This document shows, in pieces, positions 25,574 through 34,441 of a stretch of 43,923 nucleotides of DNA. The position numbers and the translations under genes are program-made. The notes under the pieces are model-generated. The model ran no database searches and was not told the DNA's origin. It saw only the letters and a list, made by a program, of their open reading frames with translations. The stretch is from Sphingomonadaceae bacterium (GTDB lineage: Bacteria; Pseudomonadota; Alphaproteobacteria; Sphingomonadales; Sphingomonadaceae): assembly GCA_020847445.1 (NCBI GenBank), contig JADLBY010000121.1:1-43923 (forward strand). Reading direction: 5' to 3'. The number at the start of each line of letters is the position of its first letter. The stretch's first letter is position 1.

Positions 25574-26443
25574 ATGAAGACCATTATCGGCCGTTATTCG
25601 AACCCCAACCGGCACTGGGTCGGCGACGGGTTTCCCGTGCGCTCGCTCTTTTCCTACAGCACGCTGGGCGCGCAGATCAGCCCCTTTCTGCTGCTCGACT
25701 TTGCCGGGCCGCATTATTTCGAACCGGGCATCACCCCGCGCGGCGTCGGCGAGCATCCGCATCGCGGCTTTGAAACCGTGACGATCGTTTACGAGGGCGA
25801 GGTTTCGCACCGCGATTCGACCGGCAAGGGCGGCACCATCGGCCCCGGCGACGTGCAGTGGATGACTGCGGCAAGCGGTATCCTGCACGAGGAGTTCCAC
25901 TCGACCGGCTTCACCAAGGCAGGCGGGCCGTTCCGCATGGTCCAGCTCTGGGTCAACCTGCCCGCGAAGGACAAGATGAGCGCACCCGGCTATCAGGCGA
26001 TCACCTCGGCTGACATCCCCGTCGTCAGCCTGGCCGATCAAGCGGGCAAGGCGCGGATCATCGCCGGAGAGTTTGAAGGCACCAAGGGCCCGGCGCGGAC
26101 CTTCACGCCGATCAACATGTGGGATCTGCGGCTGACCGCCGGGGCCTCGCTGAACCTCGATCTGCCCGAAGGCCATACCGCCGCGCTGGTGGTCCTCTCC
26201 GGCCATATCACCGTCGGCGGCAGCCAGGCGGCGGGCGAGGCCGAGATGGTGCTGCTCTCCCGCGATGGCAGCGGCATGACCATCGACGCCGATGGCGATG
26301 CGACCGTGCTGGTGCTGACCGGGGAGCCGATCGACGAGCCGATTGCTGGCTATGGCCCGTTCGTGATGAACAGCGAAACCGAAATCCGTCAGGCAATCGA
26401 GGATTTCAACAGCGGCAAGTTCGGCGCCATGGCACCGGCCTGA
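25574..26443 (+). CDS. pirin family protein (first copy)
   Basis: 289 residues, bicupin. All four iron ligands of human pirin appear to be kept: His61, His63, His105 and Glu107 (GEHPHRGFET and ILHEEFH). Bacterial pirins include quercetin 2,3-dioxygenases and redox-responsive proteins. No signal peptide, so cytoplasmic. The ATG at 25574 is preceded by GGAGACAAAAG. First gene of a plus-strand run with two YcaC-like hydrolases, an alpha/beta hydrolase, a second pirin and a small GNAT protein, divergent from a LysR regulator. A perfect GC-rich hairpin follows the stop. Confidence 0.95.
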   Translation: MKTIIGRYSNPNRHWVGDGFPVRSLFSYSTLGAQISPFLLLDFAGPHYFEPGITPRGVGEHPHRGFETVTIVYEGEVSHRDSTGKGGTIGPGDVQWMTAASGILHEEFHSTGFTKAGGPFRMVQLWVNLPAKDKMSAPGYQAITSADIPVVSLADQAGKARIIAGEFEGTKGPARTFTPINMWDLRLTAGASLNLDLPEGHTAALVVLSGHITVGGSQAAGEAEMVLLSRDGSGMTIDADGDATVLVLTGEPIDEPIAGYGPFVMNSETEIRQAIEDFNSGKFGAMAPA

Positions 26444-26452
26444 CCGCAACCC

Positions 26453-26478
26453 GAGGCCCGGTGCCCCCACCGGGCCTC
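26453..26478 (+). other. intercistronic RNA hairpin after pirin
   Basis: GAGGCCCGGTG pairs perfectly with CACCGGGCCTC around CCCC. No T-tract follows, so it is more likely a 3' stability or attenuating hairpin than a full terminator. The next ATG is 36 nt further on. Confidence 0.5.
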
Positions 26479-26513
26479 CACCATTTCAAACCGCGTTAAG
26501 AAAGGAATATCCC

Positions 26514-27146
26514 ATGACCAGTGAAACCCGCCGTGATCCGCTGTCCGATCATCTGCTGACCCCCGAAAATTCGGCGTTCATCATCATCGACTATCAACCG
26601 ATCCAGGTCTCCTCGATCCGTTCGGTCGACAAGCGCGAACTGGTGTTCAACATCGTCAGCACGGCAAAGGCAGCGGTGAACTATAATCTGCCGATTGTGC
26701 ATTCGACGGTGAATGTCGCCACCGGCCACAACAAGCCGCCAATCCCCGAAATCCAGGAGGTGCTCGGCCATCTGCCGACCTATGACCGCACCACGATCAA
26801 TTCGTGGGAAGATGCCGAGTTCAAGGCGGCGGTCAAGGCCACCGGCCGCAAGAAGCTGATCATGACCGCGCTGTGGACCGAGGCTTGCCTTGCCTTCCCC
26901 GCGCTCGACGCGCTTGCCGAAGGCTATGAGGTCTATGTCGTCGCCGATGCCGTGGGCGGCACCTCGGTGCAGGCGCACGAGGCGGCGTTGCGCCGGATCG
27001 AACAGGCGGGCGGCAAGCTGATCAGCAAGACCCAGCTCTGGTGTGAACTCCAGCGCGACTGGAACCGCACCGACACCGTGCCCGGCTTCATGCACGTCTT
27101 CCAGAACTGGGACGGATCGAACCCCGAAAAGGACTTCAAGGGCTGA
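26514..27146 (+). CDS. YcaC-like isochorismatase-family cysteine hydrolase (first copy)
   Basis: 210 residues. The nucleophile is Cys125 in LWTEACLAFPA and the general acid Asp26 in IIIDYQ, both at the positions expected for YcaC-like hydrolases, which cleave amide or related bonds of mostly unknown substrates. INSWED replaces the INAWDN block of YcaC. AAGGAATATCCC stands just before the ATG. It shares the architecture of the next gene, from which it probably arose by old duplication. Octameric assembly is known for YcaC; not testable here. Confidence 0.92.
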   Translation: MTSETRRDPLSDHLLTPENSAFIIIDYQPIQVSSIRSVDKRELVFNIVSTAKAAVNYNLPIVHSTVNVATGHNKPPIPEIQEVLGHLPTYDRTTINSWEDAEFKAAVKATGRKKLIMTALWTEACLAFPALDALAEGYEVYVVADAVGGTSVQAHEAALRRIEQAGGKLISKTQLWCELQRDWNRTDTVPGFMHVFQNWDGSNPEKDFKG

Positions 27147-27179
27147 TCGCCCCGCACCCCCTTCACAAAGGAGAAAGTT

Positions 27180-27860
27180 ATGACCACACCTGCCAACTTC
27201 AACGGCGCTCGCCCCGTGATCGATCCCGATGACGCGGTGATGCTGCTGATCGATCATCAAAGCGGCCTGTTCCAGACCGTTGCCGACATGCCGATGCCGG
27301 TGCTGCGCAACCATGCCGCCGCACTTGCCCGGATGGCGACGCTGAGCAAGCTGCCGGTCATCACCACCGCTTCGGTGCCGCAGGGTCCGAACGGACCGAT
27401 GATCCCCGAAATCCACGAGAACGCCCCGCACGCAAAATATGTGGCGCGCAAGGGCGAAATCAACGCCTGGGACAATCCCGATTTCGTCGCCGCTGTCGAG
27501 GCGACGGGACGCAAGACGCTGATCATCGCCGGCACCATCACCAGCGTGTGCATGGCATTCCCTTCAATCAGCGCAGCCCATGCCGGGTACAAGGTGTTCG
27601 CCGTGGTCGATGCCTCGGGCACCTATTCCAAGATGGCGCAGGAGATCACGCTGGCCCGGGTGGTGCAGGCCGGGGTCGTGCCGATCGATACCGCCGCTGT
27701 CGCCTCGGAACTTCAGAAAACCTGGCACCGCGATGACGCGATGGAATGGGCACAAATCTACACCAAGATTTTCCCGCCCTATCAGCTGCTGATCGAAAGC
27801 TATGGCAAGGCGCAGGAAGTGATCACCAACAACGAACAGCTTGATTCGGCACGCGCCTGA
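27180..27860 (+). CDS. YcaC-like isochorismatase-family cysteine hydrolase (second copy)
   Basis: 226 residues, very close to the classical YcaC pattern: LLIDHQSG (Asp25), [11 protein letters not shown], and [12 protein letters not shown] with nucleophile Cys124, then [19 protein letters not shown] lies 7 nt before the ATG, a strong site. It lies 33 bp after its paralogue. Frequent neighbours of such genes are pirin and LysR, as here, suggesting a detoxification role, but the substrate is unknown. A perfect GC hairpin follows within 7 nt of the stop. Confidence 0.93.
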   Translation: MTTPANFNGARPVIDPDDAVMLLIDHQSGLFQTVADMPMPVLRNHAAALARMATLSKLPVITTASVPQGPNGPMIPEIHENAPHAKYVARKGEINAWDNPDFVAAVEATGRKTLIIAGTITSVCMAFPSISAAHAGYKVFAVVDASGTYSKMAQEITLARVVQAGVVPIDTAAVASELQKTWHRDDAMEWAQIYTKIFPPYQLLIESYGKAQEVITNNEQLDSARA

Positions 27861-27866
27861 AGCCGA

Positions 27867-27892
27867 CGGGCCGCCCGCCACCGGGCGGCCCG
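27867..27892 (+). other. GC-rich hairpin after the second YcaC-like gene
   Basis: CGGGCCGCCCG pairs perfectly with CGGGCGGCCCG around CCAC, an 11-bp stem with a 4-nt loop, the same geometry as the hairpin after pirin. No T-tract follows. It may delimit the first three genes of the cluster from the rest; 156 bp separate it from the next start. Confidence 0.5.
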
Positions 27893-28048
27893 CAGCGGCG
27901 GGCGAGCCATTGGGATCGACTGGCTGGCGCATTGCACTGAAATATCGTGATGATTGCTTGCCAACATCCGATAATTGCGATTGATTTGCAGCAGTTGCAG
28001 CGACTCGCGCATGCACGACCAGGGAACCGAGTGAAAGGAATCATCCCT

Positions 28049-28735
28049 ATGCCAGCCAATCCCGCGATCATTCTCGTCCATGGCTTCTGGGGCGGTGCCG
28101 CCCATTGGGCCAAAGTCATCCCGTTGCTCCACGCCGCCGGACTGGACAGTCTCCACGCGGTCGAGTTGCCGCTGACCTCGCTCGCGGACGATGCAGAGCG
28201 GACGCGCCGGATGATCGCGCAGGCCGGTGGCCCGGTGCTGCTGGTCGGGCATAGCTATGGCGGCGCGGTGATCACCGAGGCGGGTACGCATCCCGATGTG
28301 CAGGGCCTTGTCTATATCGCCGCATTCGCACCCGATGCCGGGGAAAGCGCGGGCGGCATCACCCAGGCCAACCCACCCGAAGGCGCAGCCGCCATTGCCC
28401 CCGATTCGGACGGCTATCTGTGGATCGCGCAGGACAAATATCACGACAATTTCTGCCAGGATCTGAGCGCGCAAGAGGCGCTGGTGATGGCGGTGACGCA
28501 AAAGGCACCGCTGGGATCGACCTTTGGCGACACCATCGGCACCCCGGCATGGCGCAGCAGGGATTGCTGGTATCAGGTGTCGGATCATGACCGTATGATC
28601 GCGCCCGCCAACCAGGTGATGATGTCGGGGCGGATGAACGCACGCAAGGTGATCCACCTGCACGCCAGCCACGCCTCGCTCGCCTCGCAGCCGGGGCCGG
28701 TCGCGGACCTGATCATCGAAGCCGCGCGCGGCTGA
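28049..28735 (+). CDS. alpha/beta hydrolase, EstC/SABP2-like
   Basis: 228 residues. The oxyanion loop LVHGFWGGAAHW (9-20), nucleophile GHSYGG with Ser69, and late His in HLHASHASL match short esterases of the EstC/salicylate-binding-protein type. No signal peptide. GAAAGGA precedes the ATG at 28049; an in-frame GTG at 28031 is a less likely start. A 188-bp spacer with a strong hairpin separates it from the YcaC pair, so it may have its own promoter, though none is clear. It could hydrolyse esters or lactones arising from ring cleavage of aromatics; this is speculation from context. Confidence 0.88.
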   Translation: MPANPAIILVHGFWGGAAHWAKVIPLLHAAGLDSLHAVELPLTSLADDAERTRRMIAQAGGPVLLVGHSYGGAVITEAGTHPDVQGLVYIAAFAPDAGESAGGITQANPPEGAAAIAPDSDGYLWIAQDKYHDNFCQDLSAQEALVMAVTQKAPLGSTFGDTIGTPAWRSRDCWYQVSDHDRMIAPANQVMMSGRMNARKVIHLHASHASLASQPGPVADLIIEAARG

Positions 28736-28757
28736 ATCGCAAAAAGGGAATGGGCAC

Positions 28758-29630
28758 ATGATCGAACGCATCATCGACAAGCGCAATCACGATCTGGGCG
28801 GCGGCTTTGTGGTCGGGCGTGTTCTGCCCTTCCATGCGCGGCGCATGGTCGGCCCGTTCATCTTCTTCGACCATCTGGGGCCGCTCGAACTTGCACCGGG
28901 AATCCCGCGCGAACTCGACGTGCGTCCGCACCCGCATATCGGGCTGTCGACTGTGACCTACCTTTATTCAGGCCAGATCACCCACCGCGACAGCCTGGGC
29001 TTTCATCAGGAAATCCGCCCCGGCGAAGTCAACTGGATGGTCGCGGGCAGCGGCATCACCCATAGCGAGCGGCTCGAATATGCCCGCGCCCACGGGGCCG
29101 CGATGCACGGCATCCAGGCATGGGTGGCGCTGCCGACGGCGGACGAGGAAACCGACCCCGCCTTTTACCATCATGAAGGCAGCGACCTGCCGGTCTGGGA
29201 GGAGGGCGGCGTACGCGGCCGGTTGATCGCGGGGGCGGCCGACGGCCTCAGCGCCTCGGTCAAGACCCATTCGCCCTTATTCTACCAGCATCTCGATATG
29301 GACGCGGGCGCGCGCCACGCCGTCACCACCGCCTATGCCGAACGGGCGGTCTATTGCGCGAGCGGCGAAATCGAAGTCGGCGGAACCGTGCTCCACCCCG
29401 GCCAGATGGCGGTGCTATCGGCACGCGACGCGGCGGATATCGTCGCCAGCCAGCCATCCCATGTCATGCTGCTCGGCGGCGAGCCGATCGGCGAGCGCTT
29501 CCTGTTGTGGAATTTCGTCTCCTCGTCGAAGGAACGGCTCGAACAGGCCGCCGAGGACTGGCGGCACCAGCGGATGAAACTGCCCGTCGGCGACGACCGG
29601 GAATTCACGCCGCTGCCCGAAAAAGCATAG
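28758..29630 (+). CDS. pirin family protein (second copy)
   Basis: 290 residues with intact metal ligands His58, His60 (VRPHPHIGLS), His102 and Glu104 (ITHSERLE). The sequence is a different branch from the first pirin: LGPLELAPGIP replaces PHYFEPGITP and the C-terminus ends FTPLPEK. GGCACATG context with AAAAAGGGA upstream. It lies 22 bp after the esterase and 8 bp before the GNAT gene, one transcript. Two divergent pirins in one cluster suggests distinct substrates or partners. Confidence 0.95.
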   Translation: MIERIIDKRNHDLGGGFVVGRVLPFHARRMVGPFIFFDHLGPLELAPGIPRELDVRPHPHIGLSTVTYLYSGQITHRDSLGFHQEIRPGEVNWMVAGSGITHSERLEYARAHGAAMHGIQAWVALPTADEETDPAFYHHEGSDLPVWEEGGVRGRLIAGAADGLSASVKTHSPLFYQHLDMDAGARHAVTTAYAERAVYCASGEIEVGGTVLHPGQMAVLSARDAADIVASQPSHVMLLGGEPIGERFLLWNFVSSSKERLEQAAEDWRHQRMKLPVGDDREFTPLPEKA

Positions 29631-29638
29631 GAGAGGCC

Positions 29639-29956
29639 ATGGCCGCAATCACCATCACCAGGGAAGACGATGGCCGCCACGGTCGCTATGTCGCGCGCGT
29701 CGCGGGCATCGATGCCGAGGCGGAACTGACCTTCACCCATCGCGGGCCGGGGCTGATCAGCGCCGATCACACCGGCGCACCCGAAGCGCTCAAGGGCACG
29801 GGCGCGGCGGCGGCGCTGGTCGAGCATCTGATCGCCGAGGCGCGGGCAACGCCGTTCCGGATCATCCCCTACTGCCCCTTTGTCCGCGCGCGCTACCTCA
29901 AGCATCCCGAATGGCAGGATGTGATGACCGTCGCCCCCGGCGAGATGCCGGAATAG
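29639..29956 (+). CDS. small GNAT-fold acetyltransferase-like protein (YjdJ/PF14542 type)
   Basis: 105 residues. The pattern ITREDDGRHGRYVARVAGIDAEAELTF, then LKGTGAAAALVEHLIAEARATPFRIIPYCPFVRARYLKHPEW, is that of the mini-GNAT PF14542 family; IIPYCPF and HPEW are hallmarks. It keeps the acetyl-CoA loop (KGTGAAAALV). Substrates are unknown; human GATD/NATD1 is a relative. It starts 8 bp after pirin 2 with GGAGAGG upstream and is the last gene of the cluster before guaA on the opposite strand. Confidence 0.9.
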   Translation: MAAITITREDDGRHGRYVARVAGIDAEAELTFTHRGPGLISADHTGAPEALKGTGAAAALVEHLIAEARATPFRIIPYCPFVRARYLKHPEWQDVMTVAPGEMPE

Positions 29957-29983
29957 CGTCGCCACCGGACGGAGGGGTAAAAA

Positions 29984-31555
29984 TCATTCCCACTCGATCG
30001 TGCCGGGCGGCTTCGAGGTATAGTCGTAAACCACGCGGTTGATGCCCTGCACCTCGTTGATGATCCGCGTCGCCACGCGGGAAAGGAAGGCGGCGTCGAA
30101 GGGGTATATGTCGGCGGTCATGCCATCGACCGAAGTGACGGCGCGGAGCGCGCAGACGCTGTCATAGGTGCGGCCATCGCCCATCACGCCAACGGTGCGC
30201 ACGGGCAGCAGCACGGCAAAGGCCTGCCAGATCGCATCGTAAAGGCCCGCATTGCGGATTTCCTCCAGATAGACCGCATCGGCCTTGCGCAGGATATCGC
30301 AGCGTTCCTTGGTGACCTCCCCCGGAATGCGGATCGCGAGGCCGGGGCCGGGAAAGGGATGGCGGCCGACAAACTGGTCGTTGAGGCCGAGTTCACGGCC
30401 GAGCACGCGGACTTCATCCTTGAACAATTCGCGCAACGGCTCGACCAGTTGCATGTTCATCCGCTCGGGCAGACCGCCGACATTGTGGTGGCTCTTGATC
30501 GTCACCGAAGGCCCGCCGGTGAAAGATACGCTTTCGATCACATCGGGATATAGCGTGCCCTGGGCAAGGAAATCGGCACCGCCCAGCTTCTTCGCCTCCT
30601 CCTCGAACACATTGATGAATTCGGCACCGATGAACTTGCGCTTCTTTTCGGGATCGGTGACGCCCGCAAGCCCCGCCATGAAGCGTTCCTCGGCATCGAC
30701 GACGACCAGCGGAATATTATAATGGTCGCGAAACAGGCTTTCGACCTGTTCGCGCTCGTTCAGGCGCAGCAGGCCATGATCGACGAAGACGCAGGTCAAC
30801 TGGTCGCCGATCGCCTCGTGGATCAGGATCGCCGCCACCGAGCTGTCGACCCCGCCCGAAAGCCCGCAGATCACCCGGCCTTCGCCCACCTGTTCGCGGA
30901 TTTCGGCGATCTTGGTCGCGCGGAATTCGGCCATCGTCCAGTCGCCTGAAAGCCCGCAGACCTTGTGCACGAAATTGGCGATCAGCTTTGCCCCGTCGGG
31001 GGTGTGCGCGACTTCGGGGTGGAATTGGGTGCCATAATATCGGCGCGCGTCATCGGCGATCAGCGCAAAGGGCGCGCCGTCGGAGGTGGCGACGATGCGG
31101 AAGCCATCGGCAAAGCGCGTCACCTTGTCGCCATGGCTCATCCACACCTGATGCCGTTCACCGACCTGCCACAGCCCGTCAAAGAGGATGCAGTCTTCGG
31201 TCACGGTCAGGAAGGCACGACCGAACTCGCCGCCTTCGCCGGTCTCATGTCCGGGGCGCACTTCGCCGCCCAACTGGTGGCTCATCACCTGCTGGCCATA
31301 GCAGATGCCGAGGATCGGAAGGCCGCTGTCGAACAGACATTGCGGCGCGCGCGGGCTGCCAACTTCGGGCACGCTGGCGGGCGAACCGGAAAGGATGATG
31401 CCCTTGGGGTTCATCCGTTTGAACGCTTCCTCGGCGGCATTGAACGGGGCGATTTCGCTATACACCCCCGCCTCGCGCACGCGGCGGGCGATGAGCTGGG
31501 TCACCTGCGACCCGAAATCGACGATAAGGATGGAATCTGAAGGCTGAATCGACAT
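29984..31555 (-). CDS. guaA: GMP synthase (glutamine-hydrolysing)
   Basis: Converts XMP to GMP using glutamine and ATP. 523 residues. The N-terminal glutaminase has the Cys85 nucleophile in GICYGQQ and the FHPEVAHT His/Glu. The synthetase P-loop [10 protein letters not shown] follows at about 231, and the dimerisation domain ends with [13 protein letters not shown]. All are intact. No riboswitch or purine operator is evident in the short upstream spacer (36 to 87 bp to the divergent gene). It converges on the GNAT gene. Confidence 0.98.
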   Translation of the reverse strand: MSIQPSDSILIVDFGSQVTQLIARRVREAGVYSEIAPFNAAEEAFKRMNPKGIILSGSPASVPEVGSPRAPQCLFDSGLPILGICYGQQVMSHQLGGEVRPGHETGEGGEFGRAFLTVTEDCILFDGLWQVGERHQVWMSHGDKVTRFADGFRIVATSDGAPFALIADDARRYYGTQFHPEVAHTPDGAKLIANFVHKVCGLSGDWTMAEFRATKIAEIREQVGEGRVICGLSGGVDSSVAAILIHEAIGDQLTCVFVDHGLLRLNEREQVESLFRDHYNIPLVVVDAEERFMAGLAGVTDPEKKRKFIGAEFINVFEEEAKKLGGADFLAQGTLYPDVIESVSFTGGPSVTIKSHHNVGGLPERMNMQLVEPLRELFKDEVRVLGRELGLNDQFVGRHPFPGPGLAIRIPGEVTKERCDILRKADAVYLEEIRNAGLYDAIWQAFAVLLPVRTVGVMGDGRTYDSVCALRAVTSVDGMTADIYPFDAAFLSRVATRIINEVQGINRVVYDYTSKPPGTIEWE

Positions 31556-31642
31556 GGCAGGCCGATAAGGGCGAAGCGCCGCGCTGTCCAGTTGCCAGTC
31601 GCGCCATTGCCCGATATGCCTGCCAGCGAGAGGGGAAAAATC

Positions 31643-32023
31643 ATGAATCTGGCGTTGCGCATATTGGTCGGCTTGTGGGGCCTCGGCTTTGGCCTGCTCG
31701 CGGTACAGGGCATTTTGGACCCACGGGTCTTTACCACGCAGTTCGGCATCAACGCCCCCGGCGCGTCGATCAACAGCGTGCGGGGCGATTTCGGTGCCTT
31801 TTTCCTCGTGTCGGCGGTGTGTGCGCTCTGGGCCGCGTGGAAACCGGAAAAGGAACAGCTTTTATATGTGCCCGCCGCGCTTTACGGCACCGCACTCACC
31901 GGTCGACTGATCGGCCTCGGCCTTGGCGACCCGGCCTCGGGTGCAAACCATCAGGCGATGATCATCGAGGGCGCGAGCGTGCTGCTGATGCTGTTTTCCG
32001 CACGGCGGCTGGGAACGGGTTAA
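31643..32023 (+). CDS. DUF4345-like membrane protein
   Basis: 126 residues with four hydrophobic helices (about 3-25, 42-62, 69-90 and 99-118). The GDFGAFFL and [14 protein letters not shown] segments resemble the DUF4345 family of small inner-membrane proteins with no known function. I start at ATG 31643 ([13 protein letters not shown]) because GAGGGGAAAAA stands before it; the frame extends 17 codons upstream without a good start. It is divergent from guaA and converges on gloB with a shared TTAA. Confidence 0.8.
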   Translation: MNLALRILVGLWGLGFGLLAVQGILDPRVFTTQFGINAPGASINSVRGDFGAFFLVSAVCALWAAWKPEKEQLLYVPAALYGTALTGRLIGLGLGDPASGANHQAMIIEGASVLLMLFSARRLGTG

Positions 32024-32745
32024 GCGGCATCCTTGGCCGCCCGGCGCGCGGCCAGTTGGTCGACCGAACCCGCGCGCATGAAAGGGTTGGTCGCGCGTTC
32101 GAGCGCGATCGTGGTCGGCACCGTGGGCTCGCCACGTTCGCGCATTGCGTTGACCTGTTCCATGCGCGCAACCAGCGCCGCATTGTCCGGCTCCACCGTC
32201 AGCGCGAAGCGGCCGTTCGACTGCGTATATTCATGCGCGCAGTAGATGCGCGTGGCATCGCCCAACGCCTCCAGCTTGCGCATATTGGCAAACATCTGCG
32301 CCGCCGTCCCCTCGAACAGCCGCCCGCAGCCCATCGCGAACAGCGTATCGCCGACAAAGGCGACCTGCTCGGCCGGGAAATGGAAGGCGATATGGCCTGC
32401 GGTATGCGCAGGCACGTCCAGCACATGTGCCTCGATAGCGCCCAATCTGGCAACGTCACCTTCCGTCACCGTCCGGTCGAGCGTCGGGATGCGTTCGGCC
32501 TCCGCCGCCGGACCGGTAATCGTGCAGCCCGTCGCTTCCCTGATCGCGGCATTGCCGCCGGTATGATCGGGGTGCCAATGGGTGTTCCAGATCTGCGTGA
32601 TCGTCCAGCCGCGCGCCTCGGCCTCGGCCAGAACCGGCGCGGCGACCGCCGGATCGACCACCATCGTCTCGCCCGACACGGGTTCGTGCACCAGCCAGAC
32701 ATAATTGTCGGACAGGACGGGGATGCGGATGATTTCCAATGCCAT
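32020..32745 (-). CDS. gloB: hydroxyacylglutathione hydrolase (glyoxalase II)
   Basis: Hydrolyses S-lactoylglutathione to lactate and glutathione. 241 residues, metallo-beta-lactamase fold. The metal motif THWHPDH (His56, His58, Asp60, His61) is intact; later ligands are in PAHTAGH, VGDTLF and YCAHEYT. The C-terminal glyoxalase II domain is present, which distinguishes it from generic MBL proteins. gloA lies upstream on the same strand, 171 bp away, with a palindromic repeat in between. Confidence 0.96.
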   Translation of the reverse strand: MALEIIRIPVLSDNYVWLVHEPVSGETMVVDPAVAAPVLAEAEARGWTITQIWNTHWHPDHTGGNAAIREATGCTITGPAAEAERIPTLDRTVTEGDVARLGAIEAHVLDVPAHTAGHIAFHFPAEQVAFVGDTLFAMGCGRLFEGTAAQMFANMRKLEALGDATRIYCAHEYTQSNGRFALTVEPDNAALVARMEQVNAMRERGEPTVPTTIALERATNPFMRAGSVDQLAARRAAKDAA

Positions 32746-32779
32746 TTTGGGCCTTTCTGGACTTTTGGGTTCTGGATTC

Positions 32780-32910
32780 CCTCAGAAGGAATAAGGAAAT
32801 AAGGAATAAGGGCGTTAGCCGTTCATAGAATGACACAGATCTACCTTCAAAATCAGGGATTTCTAATGGCGCTGCGCGCCTTCTTTCTTATTTCCTTATT
32901 CCTTCTGAGG
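32780..32910. repeat. inverted-repeat element between gloA and gloB
   Basis: A perfect 24-bp terminal inverted repeat: left arm 32780-32803 starts CCTCAGAAGGAATAAG, right arm 32887-32910 is its complement. The inner parts of the arms drift (GAATAAGGGCG against AAAGAAGGCGC). It contains no transposase. The same outer sequence, with small changes, ends the larger element at 36288-36539, so the two belong to one family. It starts 7 bp after the gloA stop. Confidence 0.8.
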
Positions 32911-32916
32911 AAAAAA

Positions 32917-33333
32917 TCACCAACTCCCCACATTGGGCATCGATGCCCAGGGCTCCGCAGGCGTCAGCGCTTCGCCCGCCTGCAACAGCTCGATCGAGAT
33001 ATTGTCGGGCGTCCGCACAAAGGCCATGCGGCCGTCGCGCGGCGGGCGGTTGATGGTGACGCCGCCGTCCATCAACCGCTGGCAACTGTCGTAGATATTG
33101 TCGACTGCATAAGCGAGATGGCCGAAATTGCGGCCTTCGCCATAGCCGGCTTCGTCCCAATTGTGCGTCAGTTCGACCTGCGCGTCCTCATCCCCCGGGG
33201 CGGCGAGGAAGATCAGCGTGAAGCGCCCCGCCTCGCTGTCGAAACGGCGCAATTCCTTCAGCCCCAGCAATTCGAAAAAGGCGATTGTCGCCGCAGGATC
33301 GGAGACGCGGATCATGGTGTGGAGATACTTCAT
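32917..33333 (-). CDS. gloA: lactoylglutathione lyase (glyoxalase I)
   Basis: Isomerises the methylglyoxal-glutathione hemithioacetal to S-lactoylglutathione, the substrate of gloB. 138 residues, VOC fold. The four metal ligands are where E. coli GlxI has them: His5 (YLHTMIRV), Glu54 (QVELTHNW), His72 (FGHLAYAV) and Glu115 (ISIELLQ). The conserved NWDEAGYGEGRNFGHLA segment supports GloA over other VOC proteins. It has a short C-terminal tail beyond the ligand Glu. Co-directional with gloB. Confidence 0.93.
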   Translation of the reverse strand: MKYLHTMIRVSDPAATIAFFELLGLKELRRFDSEAGRFTLIFLAAPGDEDAQVELTHNWDEAGYGEGRNFGHLAYAVDNIYDSCQRLMDGGVTINRPPRDGRMAFVRTPDNISIELLQAGEALTPAEPWASMPNVGSW

Positions 33334-33496
33334 CGCAAGTCTGGCTCAATTCGTCGCTATTCAGACACGGTTCATCGCAGCAAGCGCATCAGGCAAACCG
33401 TGCCGGGTGGGGCGAAATATGAACCCTCGCGCGACCCTGCGCAACCAGTCTGATTTAGGTTTCACGCAAGGCCGCGCGAAATCCCTTCCACACCAA

Positions 33497-33517
33497 AAAT
33501 AGGGACTGTCCCTATTT
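33497..33517. repeat. perfect 21-bp palindrome (REP-like) upstream of the SIMPL gene
   Basis: AAATAGGGAC, one T, then GTCCCTATTT: 10-bp arms with a 1-nt centre. It ends 25 bp before the ATG at 33543. From memory, similar TAGGGACTGTCCCTA units occur as REP-type sequences in many proteobacteria. It could equally serve as a binding site here; the rest of 33334-33496 shows nothing I recognise. Confidence 0.6.
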
Positions 33518-33542
33518 ATTGCACTTATTGAAAGAGCGAGTG

Positions 33543-34301
33543 ATGAGCGACCAGATCGAAACGGACAATGAAGGCGGCTTTCTGACGCGGCTGACCGCAA
33601 ACAAGGGGAAGGCGTGGCTGGCGGGCGCGGCGCTGCTGTCGGCGGGGCTGGTCCTCGGCGGCTATCTGATGGGCGACGGGCTGGTGCGGATGAAGCAGGC
33701 CGACCGTTCGGTCACCGTGCGCGGGCTGGCAGAGCGCGAAGTGACCGCAGACCTTGCCACATGGACGATCGCCTATTCGGCAAAGGCGGGCGACCTGCAG
33801 AGCGCGCAGGCCAAGGCCGATGCCGACACCAAGGCGATCCGCGCCTTTTTTGGCGCGCTCGGTTTTGATGGCGATGCGGTGCAACCCACCGGTGCCAACG
33901 TCTCGCAATATAGCAATGAAGGGATCACCACCTTCACCGTCAAGCAGCGGATGAGCCTGCGCACCACCGACATCAAAAAGGCCGAAGCCGCGATCAAGCG
34001 CCAGTTCGATCTGGTCAGGCAGGGCGTCGAGCTGGAGGAAGGATCGGGCATGTCGTTCACCTACACCAGGCTGAACGCGATCAAGCCAGAGATGATCGCG
34101 CAGGCGACCAGGGATGCACGGAAGGGGGCGGAGCAGTTTGCCAAGGACAGCGGCACCGGCGTCGGCAGCATCAAATCGGCGAGCCAGGGTTATTTCGAAG
34201 TCACCGCGCGCGACGGCGAATCGAGCGGCGAATGGGGCGTCGCCGATACGCCGTACAAAAAGGTGCGCGTGGTGACGACGGTCGAATATTATCTGGATTG
34301 A
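33543..34301 (+). CDS. SIMPL-domain (DUF541) envelope protein
   Basis: 252 residues. A single N-terminal membrane helix (about 28-48) anchors a periplasmic SIMPL domain: RSVTVRGLAEREVTADLATWTIAYSAKAGDL at the start and VRVVTTVEYYLD at the end are typical. SIMPL proteins are of uncertain function; some are linked to oxidative stress. The ATG at 33543 follows GAAAGAGCGAG; the frame runs eight codons further upstream to another ATG, less likely. The charged N-terminus before the helix is cytoplasmic. A perfect palindrome lies 25 bp upstream. Confidence 0.9.
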   Translation: MSDQIETDNEGGFLTRLTANKGKAWLAGAALLSAGLVLGGYLMGDGLVRMKQADRSVTVRGLAEREVTADLATWTIAYSAKAGDLQSAQAKADADTKAIRAFFGALGFDGDAVQPTGANVSQYSNEGITTFTVKQRMSLRTTDIKKAEAAIKRQFDLVRQGVELEEGSGMSFTYTRLNAIKPEMIAQATRDARKGAEQFAKDSGTGVGSIKSASQGYFEVTARDGESSGEWGVADTPYKKVRVVTTVEYYLD

Positions 34302-34441
34302 TCGGCGCTTCGCGCGTGTTGGTGCATCGTTAAGCACACCTCTTGGAAATCTTCGCGGCCCTTCGCGTGCCCCCCGCACGCCCCCTGCTTGCGGGCCTTC
34401 CGCACAATGGGTACACTTCCGACATTCCGTGAAAGGTTCCC

